Assembly: GCA_037043015.1 (NCBI GenBank)
Contig: CM073322.1
Coordinates: forward strand, 25,634,364 to 25,698,363
DNA from: Bryum argenteum
Lineage: Eukaryota; Streptophyta; Bryopsida; Bryales; Bryaceae
DNA length: 64,000 nt
Direction: 5' to 3'
Shown here: one piece after another, positions 49,073 to 58,759 of the stretch
Layout: each line of letters opens with the position of its first letter
Position numbering within the stretch: the stretch's first letter is position 1
Notes under the pieces: generated by a model
The model's input: only the letters and a program-made list of their open reading frames with translations
What the model was told of the DNA's origin: nothing
Databases searched by the model: none
Position numbers and translations under genes: made by a program

Positions 49073-50243
49073 TTAACAGTGTATCGTTTGAATTTTCTTT
49101 GTCTCTCCTCCAATTACTTTACATGTATCAAATATAATTTTGGTATAGGGTTATCAGCATATGCCATGGTTACAACTTGAATTCTAATATGAAACATTTG
49201 ATGTTATTGTAAGTTGGATATTTGTTGAATACTTTAAGACCGAAGTGTTAAAGCTACATTTGCGTGCTTCCTACATGCCCTTCAACTTTTGTTACTCTAC
49301 TTTGACTGTTGAACTTCAAAGTTTTCCTTTTGGCTACTCGACTGTTTACAAGGCATTATACTTTTTATATGTTTTTGGTTTGCAAACTCATTGAAAATTA
49401 ATTGGTCACATTTGAAACATTAAAAGGAAACCAATGTGTACCTCACATGAGTCTTTATCATTCCTTTAAATAAACTCAAATATTTCCCAACAATCCAAAG
49501 GTCCATGCGTTCTTTGGACCTCCAAAACCAAAAACTGGGATGTGACAGCCTTGTACAAGTTGAGGCATAGTTGACTTCAGTTTACATTTTTGTATGTTCA
49601 ATAGTAAGATCTTGAACCTTACTACGTGCTCTTGTACCAAATAAAATTAGATCTTAAATTGTTAGATCTTTACCATCGGTAAGATCATAACGTTCAAAGT
49701 TGACCAAAAGTTTTTTGGGCTTTGCTAGAAAGACATAGTCAAAGTGGTGCTAAGGGAGACTTGATGATTGTTACTCCAAACATTTTGCTCATACTTTTTT
49801 GCATTTAGGTACTTAAGTTGACTACGCTTATACAAAATTTTTAGAGACTCATTCCGCTTTTATGACCTTCATGCAAATTATCTTTTAGAAGGTTCGAAAA
49901 CAACTATATAGTAAAACATGCGTTTCGTTAAATATATTTGGTTCAAGAAGAAATTAGACTGCGAGTAGGTGCCTTTATGACTTCATTATTACCACACTTC
50001 ACCCCTAAGCAAATTCACAAACTCCTCAACAAACCATTTCTTCAAAACATACATGAGATAAAACACTTAACACTCCCAAATGGTCTAAATCTTATGTCAC
50101 ATGACAAATTCAGAATTTACCACAATACACCATTAAAAGGAATCAAACAAGCTCTTAACATAACTCAACAACTCTTTTGCTATCCTACAAGTAACCGGCA
50201 ATGCCAAATCCATGCAACGAACACCTTGCACCAAGAACTTTAA

Positions 50244-50825
50244 CCCCTATTGTAACTTTCCTTGGTGTTTTTTGGGAGCTTGAAACCTCAAAATCGCAAT
50301 TATCTACTTCTATGCACTCTCGGGGTGTGAATAAATTGCCTTTCCTTATTTGAGAATTCCAACCGTAAGATCTTGTACCTAAGACTATTTCTAGTGGTTG
50401 TTCCAAAATTTGACCGTTGGATGTTTACTGTTTGAGAGATCCTAACATCCAAAGTTTGTCTCCCAAGTTTTTTTATGCATTGCAAAGATTGGTTCCGAAA
50501 ATTCTGGAGGTTGCCCTTCTAAAATTGGTAAGCTTTTTGACTTGGATTACTTCGAAATTTGAGTGGTGATTCAGTATAAACATATTTCCAAAAAAAATAA
50601 ATCAATAAAGTTACTTTTTTAAATTGCCATTTTTCGACTTGAAACCTAAACTTTTTTGCATGAAGGTTTTGAAATTGGAATTTGACTTTGCAAATTTTAT
50701 CAGATTCACTTTGCAATATAAGGGGCACCCAGTAAAATCTTAGGCAAAAATATTACTCTTAACTACTTCATCGAGGTTGCCCAAAAGTGCAAAAACCCGT
50801 TTCAGGCTTCAAGGAAAGTTAGGAG
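50244..50825 (-). repeat. piggyBac-type MITE (copy F)
   Basis: A 582-bp element between TTAA at 50240-50243 and 50826-50829. Ends are CCCCTATTGTAACTTTCCTT on the left and CAAGGAAAGTTAGGAG on the right, matching as inverted repeats if a 5-bp gap is allowed. The shared core appears on the minus strand near 50360-50380 (CAACCGTAAGATCTTG). It interrupts the decayed coding tract. Confidence 0.7.
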
Positions 50826-51292
50826 TTAAAACATGACTTTAGAACACATGGTCATCATATTCTCTCCAACCATAGTATAAACCCTATAAACCCACCAATA
50901 CCATCATATCCCCGTTATTTGAAACCACCAAATAAAATTACCAATTACCCGACTACATTCCCCATTCATTTAATATTAGACCACAAAAAATCAAAACGAA
51001 AGACAAATACAAAATTCCAAAAACATATAACACCTACCTATGCCAATGAAAATTACCAAATGATACTACATATAATACAAGGATACAACAAAAAGACCTC
51101 TTCCCACTAAACATACCAATAACCATACTGCAAGCATTTTCTTACAAATGAAAAGGAATAGGCTATGCTCACCCACATAACAAAACAATTGCCTAGAAAG
51201 CTACACACTTGGCTAGACTTGTACGACAAAATAACTCAGAAAATATCACGATAATAACCACCTTCGACACCAAGTGGTACCATAACCTAATA

Positions 51293-51394
51293 CTCCCTCT
51301 GTCTCATTTATATTGTCCAGTAGGTTCTCTCAAATCTACCTCCCAATGTAGATTAGAGAGAACCTATTGGACAATATAAATGGGACGGAGGGAG
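51293..51394. repeat. Stowaway MITE 1
   Basis: A 102-bp near-palindrome flanked by TA on both sides with ends CTCCCTCTGTCTCA and TGGGACGGAGGGAG. CTCCCTCCGT-type ends with TA duplication define Tc1/mariner Stowaway elements. Confidence 0.9.
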
Positions 51395-51865
51395 TACCAC
51401 ATAAAGGCCCCTACTTAGACACACATGTTGTTACATACATACCCGTAGACACAATAACATATGAAGAACCAACCATAATTCCCTACATACACATAGAATC
51501 AAAAGATTTTAGCAGGAGCTATGTTCATGAAGATTTCAAATGTATAGAGTAAGGTGGCCAGTAATGGCGCAATTTTCAACACATAAAATCTACAAGGATG
51601 GTACTATTGTAAGCAATTTTTGTGCATGGAGAAGATTAGTAGAAAGCTGTAGAAAGTGGAATGATCATTTTTGGACTCTTCTAAGTAAATGTAAGTGTTT
51701 TTAAAATGGTGCTCTAAAGTGACACCCTATAACGTTTGCAGCAAGTACATGCTACTGTTGAAGGCCGAAGCTATTATAAACCCGTGAATGAAGATTACCA
51801 AAGCTATTTTTGGCATTGCACTATTATTAGTTGTTCTACTATACAAATAACAATCTAGCTCCATA

Positions 51866-52703
51866 AAAAATTACTTTTATCAAGTATTTTATTTTTAAAC
51901 ATGGATAATCAAAGAACTACAATGGGGAATCTAAGATCCTATGATTGAACTTTGTTTTAGGAGTGGTTTATTTTATTATCAGAAACTATACTTCGTATGG
52001 ACTAAACGGAACCTACTTAAATCTAAAATGGTTCATGATAATTTTGAGGGTTAATGAGGTAACAATACCTAAGGTGATGAAAAATACACCCACAATATGA
52101 AAAATAAAGCCTTAAGGTTTCAAATATTCTCTTCAAAGCTCCCCTCTATGTACAGTATTGCACACGAGTAGAGTTTATAAAAAATCTCGAAACCGAAGGA
52201 ACGATTGAACCACTACAAAATCTTGTGTCTAAAGGAAGTCTTTCATCGGGTCATCATAGTGCACCTTCTTCATCTTGTATGCTTCCATTTGCTCTTGCGT
52301 GACGTGATGCAATATATCTACACATGTGTCATTTATATGCAAAAAGAAAAGAAACTCAAAATTGATTAAACTCTTTGTATTCTCTTGTTAGCTACAAATA
52401 AGAAGCCAAATACTTAGTTAAGATACTTCTTAATACTACAACAAAGAGGGGTCTATAGTGACCTCCGGACGACATTTTTTGAGATCAGTAAAGATACCCT
52501 TTAGTCCATTGTGTTGAAGATTGGCACTTTGGATGAGAGTTTGAAACTTTGAGGCGTATCGCACAAATCGCAGGTCGAAGCCTCAAAGGCGGAAAGGCGC
52601 TGCTTGGTGGTTGCTAGAGCGGAGCGAGGAGCCGGGGGGAACGAAAGCTCTACTCACATCGTGGAGCTCGGCAATGCGGCCGTAGGTGCCGCAGCTCCGG
52701 CGT
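51866..52703. other. Intergenic DNA
   Basis: No supported gene. A degenerate MITE core (GATCCTATGATTGAAC) occurs near 51930. The GC-richer patch at 52560-52700 has an open frame without family resemblance. Confidence 0.4.
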
Positions 52704-52705
52704 CT

Positions 52706-52959
52706 GTATTCCAGTGCTACGAGCATTTCTCGGAGCCCTCATCAACCAATGAGATTTTTCTTCAAAATCCTTGGAATTTTTCATTCGGACCCCTGGTAAC
52801 TGTTTTTGGTAATTTTGAAGTCAAATTTGAGGCGTGCGACCCCAAATTACCCTAGGAAGCCTACCCCTTGGCATTTAAAACCTATACATCAAAAAATTAG
52901 GGGACTCTTTACCCATCACCCTCCCTGGCCCCCGAAAAATGCTCGTAGCACTAAAATAC
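52706..52959. repeat. MITE with 33-bp inverted ends
   Basis: GTATTCCAGTGCTACGAGCA at 52706 is matched by the complement of 52927-52959 (TGCTCGTAGCACTAAAATAC). Element about 254 bp, non-coding; target duplication unclear. Confidence 0.65.
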
Positions 52960-53584
52960 GGTGATCCCCGCAGATCCGACACAGCTCATTTGTAGCCGTA
53001 TGTTGGGGGATGGGGGCTAGTAGTGGGCAGGGGAGGCGCAGGCCCTGCCCTTCGTCTTCGTGCTGAGGTGTGGCACATGAGGACGTGGTGAGGAGCAAAG
53101 GCTGACAGAGAAGGACGAATAATGAGAGGAAGGGGCTGAAATAATGAAGTATAGATTTTCATTTTCATTTTCTGTGTAAAATATGAATTTTGGAATATCT
53201 TGCTTATGATGGGCTGCCAAACAAGTGGTTACTAATGAAATATTGCGATTTTTGGAATATCTCTGTATCCTTTGAAAGGTTATTATTTCGAAAGTATTGT
53301 AATTTTTTTTTTTTTTTTTATCATGGTAATGAAGAGTGATCAACGACAATGTTGTGATTTTGGGAGTATCTCGATTTTCTATGAAGATCATGATTCTTGG
53401 AACATCATGATCTTAATGATCATGATAATGAAGGGTTTATATATGCCCGTTTCAAGACCCTCACCACCCACCACTCTAGTCAATATTGAAAAGCGTATAA
53501 TCAAACCTTATAACCCTATATGATTTATTTACTTTTTTGAGTTCAACAACGTAATAACATGATTAAGTAATCTAACTTGAACCC

Positions 53585-54425
53585 CTATACGGGCCAAATG
53601 TCAAAAAACGACATACTAAATGGAAGGTAACAACTCTGAAGAGCCATAATTTCTTCATTTGGAGTTTGTTTTGAATGAAATCGTTTGAGTTAAGTCCCAA
53701 ATCAATTCTTGTTTGTGTGGTAAAAATTGCAGTCCAATAAAATAAAGTATGAATTAATGGCATGCATTTTAGGGAAGGCAACTCTCTTTTGGGTTTGCAA
53801 ACATGGAGCATGTTTTACCATTGCAAGCCAATTATGTGAAATTTAGTTTCCTATTTAGTTTATTTGTTTTCAATTTTGTTTTTAGTTTCCAATTTTGTAT
53901 CCAATATAATTTTTGCATGAACTTCTTTTGCATAAGTATATCCCAAGAAAAAATCAATAAATTTGTAATTCGGAAGATTTTGGATTTGAATACTCAAAGT
54001 ACTGGATTTGCAACAATGTTTCCATATTGAATTTTTCAAAACAAATACATGGTTTTTGAGAACTTGTTTCTCCTTCATGTTAGGTTGGAATTTAATTTTG
54101 TTTGTTGGGATGGACTTCAACATGAGTATTGTTGTGGTGGTAGAAACCTTAAATCCATCCAAGGTGTGAAGAAGACGTGGCATGCATTTCATTGCAAGGG
54201 GTCTAGTTTTAGACTTTTTATCCTTTGTAATTTTGAGGTAGTTTCGAACATTGCAAGTCTATTATTTATATCTTCTTTTTTTTTTTTAATGAATTTTTTT
54301 TAGACAAATGGGTTAATGAGATAAAGGTAAACATCTTTGTAGTTGGTGGTTTTTTCATTGTAGTAAGTTTACTAGTAGCATTTTCACTTCAAAGTGAAAA
54401 CGATGAGATTTAGCCAACTAGGTTG
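53585..54425 (+). repeat. Dispersed repeat of about 800 bp, copy 2
   Basis: Imperfect full-length relative of 34185-34980, in the same orientation. A 3' fragment of the same family lies at about 56225-56340. Confidence 0.6.
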
Positions 54426-54629
54426 AAAGTTTAGCCAACTAGGTTGAAAGTTTAGCCAACTAGGTTGAAAGTTTAGCCAACTTGGCTTCCTACATGAAAA
54501 CAAATATGCCCAAAATGTTTAGGTCAAAATATTCAACTTGCCCTAGGCACCATCAAAATGGTCAAAATATTCAACTTGCCCTAGGCACCATCAAAATGGT
54601 CAAAATATTCAACTTGCCCTAGGCACCAT
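54411..54629. repeat. Two minisatellites: 21 bp x 3.5 and 38 bp x 2.8
   Basis: TAGCCAACTAGGTTGAAAGT repeats from 54411 every 21 bp to 54484. GTCAAAATATTCAACTTGCC repeats from 54523, 54561 and 54599 (period 38). Both are nearly perfect. Confidence 0.9.
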
Positions 54630-54988
54630 TTGCACTGGCAAAAATAAGTTTTTGCATCAACTTTTGATGAAACGGTTGCTCAAAATAACTTTTGCATCAA
54701 CTTTTCATCAAGATTTCAGCGCTTGCTCAAAATCAAGTAAGGTACAAGATCCTTTGGTTGGAAGTCAAAAAATAGTAAAAAAAAATGATCCACATTGCCG
54801 AGAGTGGAAAGGACACCAAAAAAGGCCGTTCCCAGATTTCTTGCTTCCTAAACAGCAAGGAAATTTAGAGGTTAATCACATTCCTCCCCCGGTTAATTTT
54901 GCAATGTTGTGTTACCATTCATAACAATACAAGTTTCTTTACCCACATGATTGTGCATTCCACAATTATATCTGACAATTCTACTATA

Positions 54989-55091
54989 CTACTCATTTTG
55001 CCCCATTGTAATTCTCCAGTAGGTTCTCTCAAATCTATCCCGATCTAGATTTGAGAGAACCTACTGGTCAATAATAATGGGACAGAGGGAG
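54989..55091. repeat. Stowaway MITE 2
   Basis: A 103-bp imperfect palindrome between TA dinucleotides; right end TGGGACAGAGGGAG, left end CTACTCATTTTGCCCC (eroded). Internal AGTAGGTTCTCTCAAATCTA is shared with Stowaway MITE 1. Confidence 0.85.
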
Positions 55092-55385
55092 TACAACTTA
55101 AAGAAAGAGGTGAATAGAAGCAGCTCCATCAATTTGCACTACGATCATGTGGGGTGTTTGAAGGTGTAATGTACCTTATACATGTACTTGAAAGGTACAT
55201 TTGATAAAGAGTAACTCGTCCTATAGGACATGAAATGAATAGTGATTTGTCCAATATGGCAACCTTTGCCTTGCATATCATCGCATTATGCATTGTCACT
55301 TTTTCTAGTCAATTATTATTATCCGGTAGTCTTTGTGAGCATTCATCAAACTCGCACCCCAATGCCAAATCACCAATCCCAGAAG

Positions 55386-55500
55386 ATAAATAGATAGATA
55401 GAAACTCCAGTTCTTTTCTAAGGGGCCGACCTGAATGAAGTGTCCGTTTGGAATGCTAATATTCCGATGGCCACCAAACAAGGGGATATTGGAACAACCA
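55386..55500 (-). mobile_element. 5'-truncated SINE copy
   Basis: The reverse complement matches the last about 115 bp of the SINE at 29170-29537: (TATC)n tail, GGCC(C/G)CTTAGAAA, CGGACACTTCATTC and GGTGGCCATCG. The tRNA-like head is missing. Confidence 0.75.
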
Positions 55501-55571
55501 ATCCCATAACTGAATGAACTTCTAGTAGCACAATTTAGACCGTGTATAACAAGAGGAACTTCTCTTCACTG

Positions 55572-55797
55572 CACTACACTAAATAGGTAGATTTGTGTTA
55601 GATTTTTATAAAATTTGAAAATGCTAAAAGGTTTTATTTTTAGTAAAAAGAATTACTAAGAGTATCAATTCCAATACTATGAAAGGCTCCCCATCTTGAC
55701 CAATGTAGGGGGTAAAAATATTGACTAACAGTAAAAACTTGTAGCATGTTCATATAAATTAGTGTATCTAACACTAATCTACCTATTTAGTGTAGTG
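55572..55797. repeat. MITE with CACTA ends
   Basis: A 226-bp element beginning CACTACACTAAATAGGTAGA and ending with its near-perfect complement (TCTACCTATTTAGTGTAGTG), about 33-bp arms. CACTA termini suggest the CMC superfamily, but a 3-bp target duplication is not evident. Confidence 0.7.
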
Positions 55798-57120
55798 TAG
55801 ATAGTGAAGACTCGCACTTTTTGGCGGCCTTTGTCAGAAAGGACGCCATCAAATGTGTAGTTGTATCTATCTCCCTTTTGATCAAAGATAGGGATTTGGT
55901 GAAATTTCGACTCTTGAAGCTCTTCCTGTGATTTACATTCGAGTTCATGTTGATGGTTGCAACCTCATTGGACCCTTGCGTATTGCTCCTTGTGCTTTGG
56001 GTGACTTCAAGAACTGATAAAAAGGTTGTCAATTAGTTGGTCCAAAATGCTCATCAAAGTTGATTTACGATGAAATCAGTATCTATGAAGTCTATAATAA
56101 ACTTCAATTCCATACAAATAGCAGCCTTCGCATACTGAAAATTGATTGTGTGTATGGGCAAAGTCTTGTGAGTAGTCTCCTTAACGATTATTATTATTTT
56201 ATTTTATTTCTTGGGTAGGAGTGTGTTTTATGAGATGAAGATGAACAACTTTCTAGTTGGAGATTTTTTTCTTTGTAGTAGCTTTGTTGGTACAAATTCT
56301 ACACTAGAGTGAAAATGGTGAAATCTTGTAATTTTATTTGGGTATTAATACAATATGATCTTTCAATCTCTGAGGTCACATGACTCACGTGTGAGTCCAC
56401 ATGATTTAAGGCTCTCTTTAACAACCACTCAAATATCACAATATTTCACTCAGTATGGCGATAATTCAAATTTTGTGATAATTCACCGGTCATGGCACAT
56501 TTGGCAACCAAGTAATATTTCTCATTATCAAAATTGCTCCAAAACACAACCATTTTCATCCACTTTTCCATTCTGATCCACTTTTCCATTCTCATCCACT
56601 TTTCCATTCTCATTTTTGTATATTGCTATGGGAATGCTAACTGCAACGCAATATTCGGAATATCCTCGTATTTGAATATTGGGTTGCAAACACAACCTAA
56701 AATTTGTTTACTACAAGATTGATGGCAAAGTTGACATTTACATAGTTTTATCTTCATTTTCATGTATGACACTTTTTTTTAAAATGCATTGTTTGGTAAA
56801 AAATTGGCTCGGACTTTACGCATCAAGGGCTTCAATTTTGTTTAGGGGAAGATTAGCACAATGCACGATTTTTGGTGCTACTCATATATGAGCTCTTTGA
56901 GAGAAGGTTTTTACATTGTAGCGTGGGAGTGAGATGGTGCATTCAGAATTGTTTATTGTTTTGACAACAAGTGATCAAACGACCCAAGAAATCTTTGCAT
57001 CCTTGACACCCACCAAGCAAGGAATTGCTCTAGTCCAAGATGTATTCATTCGATATTTGAATTGGTGGAAAATAAAGAAAAATTGGATAATTACTCGTAC
57101 ACTAGTAATGCTTTACAATA
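55798..57120. other. AT-rich intergenic DNA
   Basis: Contains the 3' fragment of the 800-bp dispersed repeat (about 56225-56340) and a CATTCT(G/C)ATCCACTTTTC triplet repeat near 56550-56610. No gene supported. Confidence 0.45.
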
Positions 57121-57514
57121 CTCCAAGTATGCTAAATTTTCCATAGTGGATTATGTTTTCATGGTCTCCTTGATTATAGTTGAGTAGAAGCAAATACCTT
57201 GCCTCAACTACAATCAAGAAGACCATGAGGCTTTAAACTCATTGTTTGGCTAGTGTCCAATTTTTATTTTTATTTTTATTTTTCAAAGGCGGAAATAGAA
57301 AAGGGAAAGAGAGAGATTGATGAGGATTAATATTAGAAACTTGAGCTTAAACTTTCCGGGTCCTAATCCACTTTACACTACAAGAGTGACCAAGCCACTC
57401 AAAAATTCATTTTGAGTTTATCATGGTCACGGCTCTTGGCCAAGAGTCATGACCACGCAAACGATTTTGATATTCTTGGTCATGGCTCTTGGTACATAGT
57501 GTAAAGGGACCCTC
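57121..57514 (+). repeat. Dispersed repeat with hairpin, copy 2
   Basis: Relative of 31418-31742 with the same inverted repeat at 57160-57228 (CATGGTCTCCTTGATTATAG and CAATCAAGAAGACCATG) and with an extra internal inverted segment (GGCTCTTGGCCAAGAGTCATG) before TAGTGTAAAGGGACCC. Confidence 0.75.
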
Positions 57515-58100
57515 GGTGTCTTTACCACCACACGTATTCCATGGTTGTACAACGTACACCATTGTAGAAGTACATTCACCGACATTCAAGAAAACAAAAT
57601 TTAAAAAACAAATCGAAACTGCCATCATGATCCGCTGCAGGAACACTGTTACTGTAACACGCATTACCATATCAGAAATAAAGAGCCCATACTGATGATA
57701 AAGCATAGCTGGAGTCTCGAGAGCATACAAGCACATGCTAATATTCATTACATATAGCATTCAACAATACTTACCATGACTTTCAATGCCCCTTGCACAC
57801 TAAATCCAAACAGCACGGTCTGGACGGTGGAGGAATTTATTGTGGGATGCAAGCGAGAATACTTAAAAACTCAGCTTCAAGGCAGAGAGCACCAAAAAAA
57901 GGTGTCTGTATTCAAAGGAAGCACCCAGTCCACCCTCACCCCACTCACTGCATGACCATGAATTCATTGACTTCCGCGCGCTCCACTGGAGCACCTAGAA
58001 GTGGGTCTACAGTTCCTCATTAGTTTAATGCTTCTCAAACACAAGCATAAGCTCGTCTTCTCCGTGTACTCGGTCTTTTTCCGCTGTGAGTTTTGGCGAT

Positions 58101-58450
58101 CTCTGTGCGAGCTTATATCTCTTTGACTGGAGTGGGAGTGGGTGCTGCATAAGTTTGTCGCGCGGTCTTTTTGGCTTGGATCCGTCGACATCCGTGCGAG
58201 TTAATGTCTCTGTGCGAGCTTATATCTCTTTGACTGGAGTGGGAGTGGGTGCTGCATAAGTTTGTCGCGCGGTCTTTTTGGCTTGGATCCGTCGACATCC
58301 GTGCGAGTTAATGTCTCTGTGCGAGCTTATATCTCTTTGACTGGAGTGGGAGTGGGTGCTGCATAAGTTTGTCGCGCGGTCTTTTTGGCTTGGATCCGTC
58401 GACATCCGTGCGAGTTTATGTCTCTGTGACTTGAGTGGAAGTGGGTGCTG
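58101..58450. repeat. 107-bp tandem array upstream of ankyrin gene
   Basis: CTCTGTGCGAGCTTATATCT recurs at 58101, 58208 and 58315, and a diverged fourth unit begins near 58422. The first three units are almost identical. The period is not a multiple of three and the array lies 310-660 bp before the ATG, so it is leader or promoter DNA. Confidence 0.9.
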
Positions 58451-58759
58451 CATAATTTCGCCGTCCGTGGATGCTCGGTCTTTCTGGCGTGGTGTTCTGA
58501 CGACTTCTGTGCGAGCTTATGTTTTTGAGGCTGGAGTTGGAGTGTGTATGAGCGAGTTTTGACTGCAGTGCTCGATTCTAGGAAGAGAAGATTGGAGCCG
58601 AGTGAAGAGGATCGATATGCAGTTGTTGATTCTTGTTATTTGATCTGGTACGTGTTGGTGAAGGCGTGTCAATCGGGCATCCTTCGCTTTGGTTTCGGAG
58701 AGGGCAGTACTGTACACCGACGTTTTGATATTTGTGGATTTCATTGCATTCTCGACTCT

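Larger units (their letters stand above)
49938..51865 (+). pseudogene. Decayed coding-like tract of unknown family, broken by two MITEs
   Basis: Long open frames without matching starts run on the + strand in protein-like composition: FMTSLLPHFTPKQIHKLL to CQIHATNTLHQEL (49974-50240); after the MITE, SINPINPPIPSYPRY to NENYQMILHIIQGYN (50880-51095); LTHITKQLPRKLHTWLDLYD then a frame change to NITIITTFDTKWYHN (51170-51290); after the Stowaway MITE, HVVTYIPVDTITYEEPTIIP and SRSYVHEDFKC (51420-51545), a frame change, then MAQFSTHKIYKDGTIVSNFC and SCRKWNDHFWTLLS (51563-51690) ending at a good donor (AAAT/gtaagt); then QVHATVEGRSYYKPVNEDYQ after gtttgcag (51742 on). I recognise no family. It looks like a dead gene or mobile-element protein; the frame is broken at least three times apart from the insertions. 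Confidence 0.4.

Noticed and set aside
54411..54629. CRISPR-like array
   Set aside because: Adjacent perfect repeats without unique spacers in plant nuclear DNA; ordinary minisatellites.
58113..58453. Minus-strand frames with repeated HSHSSQRDISSHRD
   Set aside because: Caused by the 107-bp tandem array, whose period is not a multiple of three, so the frame changes from unit to unit.
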